The position numbers and the translations under genes were made by a program. Below, one piece after another: positions 34,228 through 43,422 of a DNA stretch of 64,000 bases (the stretch's first letter is position 1; each line of letters starts with the position of its first letter). A model generated the notes under the pieces. That model worked only from the letters and a program-made list of their open reading frames with translations, made no database searches and was not told where the DNA came from. This DNA comes from Flavobacterium sp. TAB 87. Its GTDB lineage: Bacteria > Bacteroidota > Bacteroidia > Flavobacteriales > Flavobacteriaceae. Where the stretch lies: positions 62,001 to 126,000 of the forward strand of contig NZ_LLWK01000033.1 in NCBI RefSeq assembly GCF_001529295.1. The letters are read 5' to 3'.

Positions 34228-34953
34228 TTAAATAGGCTGATACGACTGCACTTCCCACACTTTGGAATTCAGATCAATATAGCTGTAATGTAGCACGTCA
34301 TTTTTATCAAATTGACCGTTCTTATTTGTGTCTTTGATAGTTCTAAAATACAAACGATTTTTAGATTCTACTAAGTTCCAATCTATTAATTCTTGAAAAT
34401 CTTCAGACATTTTCGTGAACTTTTGGCCACTACTTTCACTCAAATACAGTGCTTTAATGTCGCTAGTGTCTATTTTTCCATCGCGATTGGTGTCAGTATC
34501 AATCATGGTATACACCATGACCTGATGACCTGTCCTGTCGGCAATCGTTTTTAAATACGTAGCTGTTAAAATCAAAGCAGGTTTATCAGTAAGCGGTCTA
34601 ATAGAATCAGAATCAATTTTCTGAAACTTCAAATTCTGCAAATAGCCCGTAATTTCATATTCCCCAAAATTTGAAATAGTAAAGCTCAAATCATTAACGC
34701 TAGAGCTACCATATTTCGATTTTGTTCCTCTCTCGTACACACGCAAATCTCCAACAGGATGAATCAAATAATTAGTTCCTTCCATTTGAATGGGAAGATC
34801 GGCAATTGCAACTTGAGTAGAATCGTAACGAGCGGAAGCTTTTTCCATATTCGTCGCGTCGTAAATTACTTTCGGTTTTTCTTTTGGTTCCTCTTTACAA
34901 CTCACCATAAATAAAACAGTTAGAGCGGTAAGAGCAATATGTATTTTTTTCAT
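34228..34953 (-). CDS. Lipoprotein with two EF-hand-like calcium loops
   Basis: 241 residues. Lipobox LFMVSC gives Cys19, followed by KEEPKEKPK, a possible outer-surface export signal. Two segments look like EF-hand or dockerin-type calcium loops: DTDTNRDGKIDTSDI (residues 152-166) and KDTNKNGQFDKNDV (residues 207-220). The rest is beta-rich and not recognised. Such loops would bind calcium outside the cytoplasm. It is a single gene ahead of a TonB receptor and is closed by a shared terminator. Confidence 0.75.
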   Translation of the reverse strand: MKKIHIALTALTVLFMVSCKEEPKEKPKVIYDATNMEKASARYDSTQVAIADLPIQMEGTNYLIHPVGDLRVYERGTKSKYGSSSVNDLSFTISNFGEYEITGYLQNLKFQKIDSDSIRPLTDKPALILTATYLKTIADRTGHQVMVYTMIDTDTNRDGKIDTSDIKALYLSESSGQKFTKMSEDFQELIDWNLVESKNRLYFRTIKDTNKNGQFDKNDVLHYSYIDLNSKVWEVQSYQPI

Positions 34954-35044
34954 CTATCTCGTATTAAAAAATAATTTCAAATGTAATGAATTTGAAATAT
35001 TTTATGGATTAATAACAGCATTTTGTTGACCGTCTTATGGACAA

Positions 35045-37498
35045 TTACAGTCTCATATGCATTTTAACATTAAAAACTCGCGAAGTCATATAATTAGGAA
35101 TCGCATATTCGTTTTTAGAATATACATCGCGAACCCATGTATTGGTAATTGCATTTTGATTATTAAACAAATTAAAGATTTCTAGACCAATCGATAATTC
35201 TTTAAAATTACTCAACCAATTTTGTTTCGCTTGGATGGTATTTACATCAATAAAAACCTTTGAAAAACCAATATCTGCTCTTCGATAGTCCTTTAGCCTA
35301 TTTTGATACAGGTACGAATCGCTATAGGAAGGCGAACCTCCTGGTAAACCTGTATTATAGACTAAATTAAGATATAATTTTACACTTGGCAAATTAGGCA
35401 TATAATCTTGAAATAACATAGCAAATTTCAAACGTTGATCAGTTGGTCTGGCTATATATCCTTTATTTTGATAATTTTCTTCGGTTTTAAGGTAACCAAA
35501 ACTCAACCACGATTCAGTTCCTGGCACAAACTCACCATTTAATCGCAGGTCGATTCCTTTTGCATAAGCTACTGCAGTATTGTTGGCTGCATATCGAATG
35601 CGAACATTGTCAATGCTATACACATTAACATCATCAAGCCACTTATAATACAACTCAGAAACTAACTTAAAAGGTCGCTGCCACATCTTAAAATTATAAT
35701 CATTACCCAAGACGATTTGAACTGATTGCTGCGCTTCTACGTTTGGTTGAACTACACCTTGATTGTCTCGTAATTCTCTGTAAAAGGGTGGTTGATAATA
35801 CAATCCGCCAGAAAGCCTGAAGATCATATTAGCAGTCCAATTGGGCCGCAAAGCAAATTGTGCGCGTGGACTAAATACGATCTGATTACCTCCCCTGACG
35901 GCTCCACCTAAAACCTGCCAATCTTGAAATCGAACTCCAGCATTATACCAAATTTGACTGCTACCGACCTCACTTTTCCGATTGAACTGCACAAATCCTG
36001 AAAATCGATTGATTTGATTTGAATTGTTCGCACGAACATTTTGATACGGCAGTAAAGGTCCAGTGTAAGTAGCGTAAGGCTGCTCGTTAATAGGTAAATT
36101 TAAAATTGGCGGATTGATCGAAAATCCTGCCGAATCAATTACTTCCCATTCTACTAATCGATCACGAATCGATTCACTTGTAAATTTAGCACCCCACGCT
36201 ACGCTATTGTCATTCCAGTTGTTATTTCCTTTAATTTCAAGAGAAGCAATTAAAGCATCTAAATCATTTCGCGCATGATTGAGTTGCGATCCAATTCCTG
36301 TTTCATAATCTACATCTCCGACTACTGCATTTGTAGGCTTTAAAAGATATTGACCCAATATATCAAAATGCTCTTGTTCGGTAGTATGGTACAAAGATGC
36401 GATAACTTTTAAAGTAGTAGCATCCGAAATTTTGTGTGTTGATTTTACCGCGCCAAAATAAGTATTATAAATATCTTTTTCTAGACCTTGGTAAAAAACG
36501 GAGAGAGTTAGTGGCTGAGCGATTGTTCCGAATTTTGTTTGTCTTGTTAAAGGTTCATATTCGTAGTTATTTTGCGAAATTGCTCCTAAAAAACTTAACT
36601 CCCATACATCTGACGATTGGAAATTTATGTTGGTCTGCACATCTACAAATGAAGGCGTATAATTAGTTTGCGTATCTTGACTATTTACTAGCAAGCTGTT
36701 GTTTCTGTAGCGCACTCCTGTAACTCCAGTCCATTTTTTACTTTTCGAAATAAAATCAAACCCTAAACTTCCTCCTAGAAAACTCGCTTGCAGATATGCG
36801 GCAAATTGGGTCGGTTTTCGATACGTAATATCCAAAACAGAAGATACTTTATCTCCATATTTAGCTTGAAATCCACCTGCTGAAAAATCAACATTTTGCA
36901 CCAAATCGGTGTTGTTAAAACTCAATCCTTCTTGTTGACCCGAACGAATCAAAAAAGGACGATACATTTCAATTTCATTCACATACACTAAATTCTCATC
37001 ATAATTTCCACCACGAACAGCATATTGCGTGCTCAATTCATTATTAGAATTTACGCCTGGCAAGCTTTTTAAAACATTCTCTATTCCTTCATTGGCACCC
37101 GGAATTTTTTGCACAATAGAAGCGCTTAAAGATAAAATTCCGTCAACTCTCTTTGAGTTAGTCTGACTTACAACTACCTCTCCAATTTGTTCAATTCGTT
37201 CCTTCATTACAGGATTAAAAACAAAGTATTCATTTGTATTCAACAGTAAATCCAGCGTAATCATTTTTAAAGCAACATGGGTAAAAATGACACTTACCTT
37301 TTTATTAGAAGGCAGCTCAATACTAAAAGAGCCATCTGCTTGCGATTGCGCTTGTTTGCCTAAACACAAAATATTTACGCTTGCTACGGTTTGATGTTTC
37401 TCATCTAATACAACTCCACGCAAAAATGCATTTTGTGCCTCAACTGAAATGCCGATTCCAGTTATTAGAAAAACAAGCGCTATTTTTAACGTATTCAA
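35045..37498 (-). CDS. TonB-dependent receptor with carboxypeptidase-like N-terminal domain
   Basis: 817 residues from a TTG start at 37498; no ATG lies between the upstream stop and the signal peptide NTLKIALVFLITGIGISVEAQ. A regulatory-like domain (AFLRGVVLDEKHQTVASVNILC) covers about residues 22-105, then a plug (GEVVVSQTNSKRVDGILSLSASIVQKIPGANEGIENVLKSLPGV, YAVRGGNYDENLVYVNEI) and the barrel, ending in VFNVKMHMRL. Ligand unknown. It begins 12 bases after the M23 gene, so the two probably share a transcript. Confidence 0.88.
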   Translation of the reverse strand: MNTLKIALVFLITGIGISVEAQNAFLRGVVLDEKHQTVASVNILCLGKQAQSQADGSFSIELPSNKKVSVIFTHVALKMITLDLLLNTNEYFVFNPVMKERIEQIGEVVVSQTNSKRVDGILSLSASIVQKIPGANEGIENVLKSLPGVNSNNELSTQYAVRGGNYDENLVYVNEIEMYRPFLIRSGQQEGLSFNNTDLVQNVDFSAGGFQAKYGDKVSSVLDITYRKPTQFAAYLQASFLGGSLGFDFISKSKKWTGVTGVRYRNNSLLVNSQDTQTNYTPSFVDVQTNINFQSSDVWELSFLGAISQNNYEYEPLTRQTKFGTIAQPLTLSVFYQGLEKDIYNTYFGAVKSTHKISDATTLKVIASLYHTTEQEHFDILGQYLLKPTNAVVGDVDYETGIGSQLNHARNDLDALIASLEIKGNNNWNDNSVAWGAKFTSESIRDRLVEWEVIDSAGFSINPPILNLPINEQPYATYTGPLLPYQNVRANNSNQINRFSGFVQFNRKSEVGSSQIWYNAGVRFQDWQVLGGAVRGGNQIVFSPRAQFALRPNWTANMIFRLSGGLYYQPPFYRELRDNQGVVQPNVEAQQSVQIVLGNDYNFKMWQRPFKLVSELYYKWLDDVNVYSIDNVRIRYAANNTAVAYAKGIDLRLNGEFVPGTESWLSFGYLKTEENYQNKGYIARPTDQRLKFAMLFQDYMPNLPSVKLYLNLVYNTGLPGGSPSYSDSYLYQNRLKDYRRADIGFSKVFIDVNTIQAKQNWLSNFKELSIGLEIFNLFNNQNAITNTWVRDVYSKNEYAIPNYMTSRVFNVKMHMRL

Positions 37499-37510
37499 CA
37501 GAAATAAAGT

Positions 37511-39196
37511 TTAGTTTCTAAAAAATTGTGTTTCAAAAGTAGTTGAATTCCCTACGTTATCAACCACTACTACTTTTAAAGTATTGGAACCTTTTACTAC
37601 AATTCCATCAGCAAAGTCATGCGTAATTCTTTTAGTTTTGTAATCGTACTCAAACAAGATCCACTTGTCATTTATATATCCATTGTATGACTTGATGCCT
37701 GACAAATCATCAGATATAATAAATTGAACCGATTTTGAGTCTGCATTTTTTCCTTCAATTGCTTTTGTGATTTTAACTAAAGGTGCCGTTGTGTCCATCG
37801 CTAACTTATATTGTCCCAAAGCTCTCGTTTTCGCAGTAAAAGTAGTACCCTTCAAAGCTGTTCCGTTATAATTTAATCTATTACCGCGCACTTCTGCGAT
37901 GAAGACTTTGTCTCTTTGCCCAGCTCCAAAAGTACTATCGTCGATAGTAACGGTAAAATAAGAATGAACGGGAACAGTGTCTTCATGAATATAAACAGTG
38001 CCTTCTCGAACATCAAAATCCATCGAAAAATCAGTGTAAAAAGTTCCTGCCGGAAAAAAAACAGTCGCATTATCTTTTGAAAACATAGCATCCTTACCTG
38101 AATTAATTACATATTTTGAAGCTGGTTTTGCTGCAGGAATAAGTACCGGTAATGAATCATATTGAATTGGAATATTTATACTGGTCGTGTTGCCGTAAAA
38201 ATCTGAAACTTCCACACGGTAAGAAGAAGCCAAATTAGGTACAATAGTCAAAACGCCATTGGCAGCATCCGTTTTTATAATACTTAACGGAAATTTTTTA
38301 CGCATAAACAACTGCTGCACTTTTTGTCCAGTACTTTTATATTTCTCATAATCCATGAAAGCATTAATGTAACGCATTTCATCAAATGAACATGAATCGA
38401 ATCTGTACTCGTAATTCGGATTGCCATTAAAAAAAGAGACTACTTTATAAATACCATACTTAAATGGCGAAACATTGTCTTTATCGCGAACTGTGATTCC
38501 GAATCCGATTTTACCATTTGCACTCACACGGTCCGATAAATACGATCCATCTTCTTGTAATTTAACATTTAAAACCAATGGTCTGCGCGATTGATTTACC
38601 GTTGTACTATCACTTAATGGGTATACATACAACGTTGATAAAATAGGTTTTTGAGTGTCGGTGAATTTTTTATCAAAACCAAAAAGCATTGGATTGATGA
38701 TATTTTCTGTTTTTGAATCGCGAATTTCAAAATGCAAGTGTGGCCCACCTGATCCTCCTGAATTACCAGATAAGGCAATAATCTGGCCTTTTTTAACCGG
38801 AAATTGATCTGGTTTTAAGAACATTTCGGTTTCGTAAGCTTCCTCTTTATAATGATTGTCTTTAATAAAGTTTTCGATTGCACCAACGGCACTGCCCAAA
38901 TGACAGTACACTGTTGTGTAACCGTTTGGATGACTAATATACAATGTCTTTCCACCTCCATAAGTAGAAATTTTTATTCTTGAAATATAGCCCTCGGCTG
39001 CAGCTAAAACTTTAAGACCTGTACGCTGCTGTGTTCTAATATCAAAACCAGCGTGAAAATGATTCGAACGCAATTCGCCAAAATTAGCTGACAATTGCAA
39101 AGGAACTTCCAATGGAGAATCAAAATAGTCCGTAGGATAAGTAGCTTGTCCGAACGCTAAACTGCACATCAAAACAAAAATAAAAACAAATTTCAT
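37511..39196 (-). CDS. M23-family peptidase, secreted
   Basis: 561 residues from the ATG at 39196, which gives the signal peptide MKFVFIFVLMCSLAFGQ; an ATG three codons earlier (39205) is possible. The zinc site is complete: H..D in SNHFHAGFDIRT and HLHFEI in GGPHLHFEI, with the LysM-free, LytM-type catalytic domain in about residues 25-170. The following 390 residues are beta-rich with Ig-like pieces (DTTAPLVKI, SDDLSGIKSYNGYINDKWI). It would cut peptidoglycan cross-links or extracellular peptides. A TonB receptor gene follows in the same direction. Confidence 0.85.
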   Translation of the reverse strand: MKFVFIFVLMCSLAFGQATYPTDYFDSPLEVPLQLSANFGELRSNHFHAGFDIRTQQRTGLKVLAAAEGYISRIKISTYGGGKTLYISHPNGYTTVYCHLGSAVGAIENFIKDNHYKEEAYETEMFLKPDQFPVKKGQIIALSGNSGGSGGPHLHFEIRDSKTENIINPMLFGFDKKFTDTQKPILSTLYVYPLSDSTTVNQSRRPLVLNVKLQEDGSYLSDRVSANGKIGFGITVRDKDNVSPFKYGIYKVVSFFNGNPNYEYRFDSCSFDEMRYINAFMDYEKYKSTGQKVQQLFMRKKFPLSIIKTDAANGVLTIVPNLASSYRVEVSDFYGNTTSINIPIQYDSLPVLIPAAKPASKYVINSGKDAMFSKDNATVFFPAGTFYTDFSMDFDVREGTVYIHEDTVPVHSYFTVTIDDSTFGAGQRDKVFIAEVRGNRLNYNGTALKGTTFTAKTRALGQYKLAMDTTAPLVKITKAIEGKNADSKSVQFIISDDLSGIKSYNGYINDKWILFEYDYKTKRITHDFADGIVVKGSNTLKVVVVDNVGNSTTFETQFFRN

Positions 39197-39314
39197 AGGT
39201 AACATTTTTAGCTAAGATAAAAAAAACAATGCCATAAAAACAGTTCAGATTACAAATTAGAAAGTATTAAAATAAGCTTGTTTATTTTTTTAATTCAAAA
39301 AAACACTTAAAATA

Positions 39315-39344
39315 TTGTAATAATAAAAAGGAATACTAACTTTG
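39315..39344 (+). promoter_or_regulatory. Promoter of the coiled-coil/zapA operon (TTG-N19-TAACTTTG)
   Basis: TTG (39315-39317), 19 bases, TAACTTTG (39337-39344), 12 bases before the ATG at 39357. Such a short leader fits the SD-poor translation of this group. Confidence 0.8.
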
Positions 39345-39356
39345 TATGATTAAGTA

Positions 39357-39662
39357 ATGAATAAGAGTAAAATGAGTGTAATTGCAGAAATAATTGATAC
39401 TCTTGAAAATAAACTTGAAAAGCTCCTGACTAAAACCAATGGTTTAGAGCGACACAATCAAGAATTACAGATAGAAATTAACCAATCCGCAATCATCATA
39501 CAAAATCAATCTGAAGAGATTGCAGCTCTAAAAAAGCAGTATGATACACTTAAAATTGCCAGTTCATTAATGGGCAACGATGACAACAAAAGAGAGACTA
39601 AGCTTAAAATAAATTCATTAATTCGCGAAATTGATTACTGTATAGGGCAATTATCTGACTAA
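39357..39662 (+). CDS. Small coiled-coil protein upstream of zapA
   Basis: 101 residues. ATG 39357 follows the promoter; an internal ATG at 39372 is also possible. Residues about 8-70 form heptad repeats (IIDTLENKLEKLLTKTNGLERHNQELQIEI, NQSEEIAALKKQYDTLK), so the protein is mostly a coiled coil. It lies four bases before zapA, which is the usual place of a ZapB-like or ZapA-partner protein in flavobacteria. A cell-division role is inferred from position only. Confidence 0.7.
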   Translation: MNKSKMSVIAEIIDTLENKLEKLLTKTNGLERHNQELQIEINQSAIIIQNQSEEIAALKKQYDTLKIASSLMGNDDNKRETKLKINSLIREIDYCIGQLSD

Positions 39663-39666
39663 AAAC

Positions 39667-39960
39667 ATGGACGAAAAGCTTAAAATTAAAATATCAATAG
39701 CCGATCGAGTATACCCGTTAACGGTCGAACTCAATCAAGAGGAAGGACTTCGAAGTGCCTCTAAAAAAATTGATACGATGATTAAGCAGTTTGAAGAAAG
39801 TTATGCTGTGCGTGACAAACAAGATGTTTTGGCAATGTGTGCCCTACAATTTGCGGCACAAGTAGAGCAAAAGCAATTGGACAACGCAATAGATGGAACA
39901 GAAACAATTGAAAGAATTAAAAAATTAAATTTAATCTTAGATCAATATCTCAATAAATAA
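39667..39960 (+). CDS. zapA: Cell division protein ZapA
   Basis: 97 residues. The N-terminal KIKISIADRVYPLTVELNQEEGLRSASKKIDTMI is the ZapA head domain, and the C-terminus is a helix rich in coiled-coil positions (AMCALQFAAQVEQKQ, IKKLNLILDQYL). ZapA bundles FtsZ filaments at midcell. It follows the coiled-coil gene by four bases and precedes a 6S-like RNA, an order also seen in other bacteria (zapA beside ssrS). Confidence 0.85.
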   Translation: MDEKLKIKISIADRVYPLTVELNQEEGLRSASKKIDTMIKQFEESYAVRDKQDVLAMCALQFAAQVEQKQLDNAIDGTETIERIKKLNLILDQYLNK

Positions 39961-39988
39961 ATACGTTCTTTATAACAACTAAGATACT

Positions 39989-40152
39989 GCCTACATTAGT
40001 TCACATTTGGTAAACTCAACACTAACAAATTAAAATGAGCGAATCATCATTACTAGAGTATGCCACGCTTCGGCGAGGAAACTTGAACAATGAGTTAGCT
40101 CAAAACTTGTCTTTTCGAGTTTATACAATAAATCTAATGTAGGCTTTTTTTT
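39989..40152 (+). ncRNA. ssrS: 6S RNA (6S-Flavo type), probable
   Basis: About 160 bases. GCCTACATTAG (39989-39999) pairs perfectly with CTAATGTAGGC (40134-40144), and an eight-base T run follows, ending the transcript at about 40152. Between them lies a long imperfect stem with an open middle and an apical hairpin CGCTTCGGCG (about 40069-40078). A closing stem, large bulge and terminal stem with poly-U is the 6S shape, and the spot after zapA is the same as in E. coli. 6S RNA binds RNA polymerase holding the housekeeping sigma factor. The identification is by shape and place, not by covariance search. Confidence 0.72.
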
Positions 40153-40172
40153 ATATATAAACCTAAACAAAC

Positions 40173-41735
40173 ATGGACATAAGTACAATTATAATCTCAC
40201 TAATTGCTGGGATCGCAGCAGGATTTGGAATCGCAAAAATTATTGAAAAAAGCAATATTTCTAACCTGATTAAAAATGCAAAGAAGGAAGCCGCTTCAAT
40301 TATAAAAGACGCAAATCTAGATGCTGAAAATATTAAAAAAGATAAAATACTTCAAGCAAAAGAAAAATTTATAGAATTAAAATCAGAACACGAGCAAGTT
40401 ATTTTAACTCGTGACAAAAAAGTAGCCGAAGTAGAGAAAAGAATTCGTGATAAAGAATCTCAAATTTCTAGTGAACTCTCGAAAGCTCGAAAAATTAATG
40501 ATGATTATGAAGCTAAAACTGTAGAACATGAGTCAAAAATTGAGCTATTAGATAAAAAACAAATTGAAGTTGATCGTTTACACAAAAGCCAATTGCAACA
40601 ATTGGAAGTTATTTCTGGTCTTTCTGCAGATGAAGCGAAGAGTCAACTAGTGGAAGGCTTGAAAAACGAAGCAAAAAGTGAAGCAATGTCTCACATTCAA
40701 GACACTATTGAAGAAGCTAAATTGACTGCACAACAAGAAGCTAAAAAAATTATCATCAATACTATTCAAAGAGTTGGAACAGAAGAAGCAGTTGAGAATT
40801 GCGTCTCTGTTTTTAATATTGAATCGGATGATGTAAAGGGAAGAATTATTGGTAGAGAAGGACGCAATATTCGTGCTTTAGAGGCGGCAACTGGAGTTGA
40901 AATCATTGTTGATGATACGCCCGAAGCAATTATACTTTCTTGTTTTGATCCTGTTCGTAGAGAAATCGCTCGTTTAGCCTTGCACAAATTAGTAACCGAC
41001 GGTCGTATTCACCCAGCTAGAATCGAAGAAGTTGTTGCTAAAACAGCCAAACAAATTGATGATGAAATTATTGAAGTTGGAAAACGTACGGTTATCGATC
41101 TAGGGATTCATGGCTTACACCCAGAATTGATTAAAGTAGTTGGTCGTATGAAATACCGTTCTTCTTACGGTCAAAACTTGTTGCAGCACTCGAGAGAAGT
41201 TTCTAAACTTTGTGGAATCATGGCTGCTGAATTAGGATTGAATGTAAAATTAGCGAAAAGAGCTGGTTTACTACATGATATTGGAAAGGTGCCAGATGCA
41301 GAAAGTGATTTGCCTCACGCGCTTTTAGGAATGCAATGGGCTGAGAAATATGGTGAAAAGGAAGAAGTATGTAACGCAATTGGAGCGCATCACGACGAGA
41401 TTGAGATGAAATACTTACTGTCTCCAATTGTTCAAGTATGTGACGCTATTTCTGGAGCAAGACCTGGAGCAAGAAGACAAGTATTAGATTCTTACATTCA
41501 ACGTTTGAAGGATTTAGAAGAAGTTGCTTACGGATTTACTGGTGTAAAAAGTGCTTATGCCATTCAGGCTGGTAGAGAACTGAGAGTTATTGTAGAAAGT
41601 GAAAAAGTTTCTGATGATAATGCTTCTACCCTTTCTTTTGAAATTTCACAAAAAATTCAAACGGAGATGACTTACCCAGGACAAGTAAAAGTTACTGTAA
41701 TTAGAGAAACAAGAGCTGTAAATATTGCAAAATAA
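40173..41735 (+). CDS. rny: Ribonuclease Y
   Basis: 520 residues, standard length. An N-terminal membrane anchor ([19 protein letters not shown]) is followed by a long charged coiled coil to about residue 190, a KH domain with [17 protein letters not shown], and an HD domain with [10 protein letters not shown] and [11 protein letters not shown]. RNase Y starts decay of many mRNAs at the membrane. It begins 29 bases after the 6S-like RNA and ends at a strong terminator. Confidence 0.95.
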   Translation: MDISTIIISLIAGIAAGFGIAKIIEKSNISNLIKNAKKEAASIIKDANLDAENIKKDKILQAKEKFIELKSEHEQVILTRDKKVAEVEKRIRDKESQISSELSKARKINDDYEAKTVEHESKIELLDKKQIEVDRLHKSQLQQLEVISGLSADEAKSQLVEGLKNEAKSEAMSHIQDTIEEAKLTAQQEAKKIIINTIQRVGTEEAVENCVSVFNIESDDVKGRIIGREGRNIRALEAATGVEIIVDDTPEAIILSCFDPVRREIARLALHKLVTDGRIHPARIEEVVAKTAKQIDDEIIEVGKRTVIDLGIHGLHPELIKVVGRMKYRSSYGQNLLQHSREVSKLCGIMAAELGLNVKLAKRAGLLHDIGKVPDAESDLPHALLGMQWAEKYGEKEEVCNAIGAHHDEIEMKYLLSPIVQVCDAISGARPGARRQVLDSYIQRLKDLEEVAYGFTGVKSAYAIQAGRELRVIVESEKVSDDNASTLSFEISQKIQTEMTYPGQVKVTVIRETRAVNIAK

Positions 41736-41752
41736 TACAAGCTAGTAGAGAT

Positions 41753-41786
41753 AAAAAAAGCTTCACAATTGTGAAGCTTTTTTTTA
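41753..41786. terminator. Bidirectional terminator between rny and the histidine kinase
   Basis: AAAGCTTCACAATTGTGAAGCTTT (41757-41780), a perfect palindrome with extra A and T runs. Confidence 0.9.
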
Positions 41787-41802
41787 TGCTGCTATTTTAA
41801 AT

Positions 41803-43341
41803 TTAGTTTGCTTGTGATGGTAATTCTTCATTGAAGAAAATAGAAAAAATCGATCCCACTCCTACCTCGCTTTCAACTGAAACTTTTCCCTTCATCGATT
41901 CAATTTGGCTTTTGGTAATATAAAGACCAATTCCACGAGATTCTTTGTTTTGATGAAAGGTTTTATACATACCAAACATTAAGTCGCCATAGCGCTTCAT
42001 ATCGACACCTAAGCCGTTATCTTTTATCTTTAAACAACTAAATCCTTCAAAAGTTGGCACATAATCAAATTCGACAATTGCATTCGCATCATCTTTTGAA
42101 TATTTAATTGCATTGGTCATAAAATTTAGCAGAACGCTTTCTAAATAAGCAGGATTAAAATTTACAAAAACATCTTCGGGAATATTGTTAACCACTACTG
42201 CACTGTTTTCGTTGATATACGATTTCAATATTGTAATAGTTTTTCTTAAGTAAAAGCTTAAATTTAATGCCTTAATTTCAATATTCAAATGATTTTGAAT
42301 ATCGACTACTTTTGTTAAATGAGAAATAGTTTCATTTAAATCATCAGAAACTGTTCTCAAATGAGAAATCATTTCGGTAGTAGAATTGTAATCGTCTTGC
42401 ATTTCTATTAAATCCAAAATCAATTTAAAATTACCCGCTTGTGTATTAAGGTTGTGCGTTACAATATGAGAAAAATTAATCAATCGTGAATTTTGGTCAC
42501 TATATAATTCCATTGTTTTTAGCAATGCCAATTCTTTTTCTTTCTGTACAGAAATGTCCGTATGCGTTCCTATAACACGCAATGGCTTCCCACTTTCGTC
42601 TCTTTCGATTACCTTACCACGATCTAATATCCATTTGTACTTTCCACTAGATGTTAATACTCGGTGGTAATTTTCGTAGAACGGAATTTTATTCTCAAAA
42701 TGCTCTTGAATATCTGAATAATATTTCGCGAGATCTTCTGGATGAACAATCTTATCCCACATTTCTGGATTATCAAAAACATCGCTAGAGTTTTGCTCCA
42801 AAATTTTTAATGATAAAGACGAATAAAACACACGGTTCTCAATCATATCCCAGTCCCAAATTCCAACTGTCGAAGCGTCCAAAGCAAACTGAAATCGCTC
42901 CTCAGAGATTCGCAATCTTAGTTCTTGTTTTTTTGCATCAGTAATATCTGAAATTCGTCCGCAAAAAATAACTCTTCCATCATCAGATCGTTCTGGTTTT
43001 GAAGTTACTTTCAACCATCGCTTTCCTTTTATTGGTAATTTAACTCTAAATTCTATTTCCCAAGGAACTAAGTTTCTTTTTGCATTCATCAATGTATTAA
43101 AAAACATTTTTCGATCACTTAGAACAACCTTTTCATAAATTAAAAATTTAGAACTATTTGAAAAATCATCCACTGGAATTTCAAAAAGATCTTCAACTGC
43201 TTTACTAATCAGTGGAAAAGAATACGTATTATCGGGAGTTACTAAAAATTGGAAAATTAAGTCGGGTATCCTCTCAAACAATTTCTTATAAAAATCGTTG
43301 ACATTTTGGACATTTGTATTTTCTGATAAATCAAAAATCAT
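41803..43341 (-). CDS. Soluble PAS-domain sensor histidine kinase
   Basis: 512 residues, no membrane segment. Two PAS regions (about residues 15-130, with VTPDNTYSFPLISKAVEDLFEI, and 145-265, with FALDASTVGIWDWDMIENRVFYSS ... VIGTHTDI) lead to the phosphoacceptor helix FSHIVTHNLNTQAGNFKLI and a HATPase domain with NAIKYSKDDA, DNGLGVD and GIGLYITK. The histidine in THN is the likely phosphate site. No response regulator gene is nearby, so its partner is unknown. Ligand and signal are not predictable. Confidence 0.88.
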   Translation of the reverse strand: MIFDLSENTNVQNVNDFYKKLFERIPDLIFQFLVTPDNTYSFPLISKAVEDLFEIPVDDFSNSSKFLIYEKVVLSDRKMFFNTLMNAKRNLVPWEIEFRVKLPIKGKRWLKVTSKPERSDDGRVIFCGRISDITDAKKQELRLRISEERFQFALDASTVGIWDWDMIENRVFYSSLSLKILEQNSSDVFDNPEMWDKIVHPEDLAKYYSDIQEHFENKIPFYENYHRVLTSSGKYKWILDRGKVIERDESGKPLRVIGTHTDISVQKEKELALLKTMELYSDQNSRLINFSHIVTHNLNTQAGNFKLILDLIEMQDDYNSTTEMISHLRTVSDDLNETISHLTKVVDIQNHLNIEIKALNLSFYLRKTITILKSYINENSAVVVNNIPEDVFVNFNPAYLESVLLNFMTNAIKYSKDDANAIVEFDYVPTFEGFSCLKIKDNGLGVDMKRYGDLMFGMYKTFHQNKESRGIGLYITKSQIESMKGKVSVESEVGVGSIFSIFFNEELPSQAN

Positions 43342-43422
43342 GGATTCAAAAAAGTTAAAAGATTGACCACTAGCAATTACTATTATAAATGTAATATATT
43401 TTTAATTACAATCTGATTTCAA

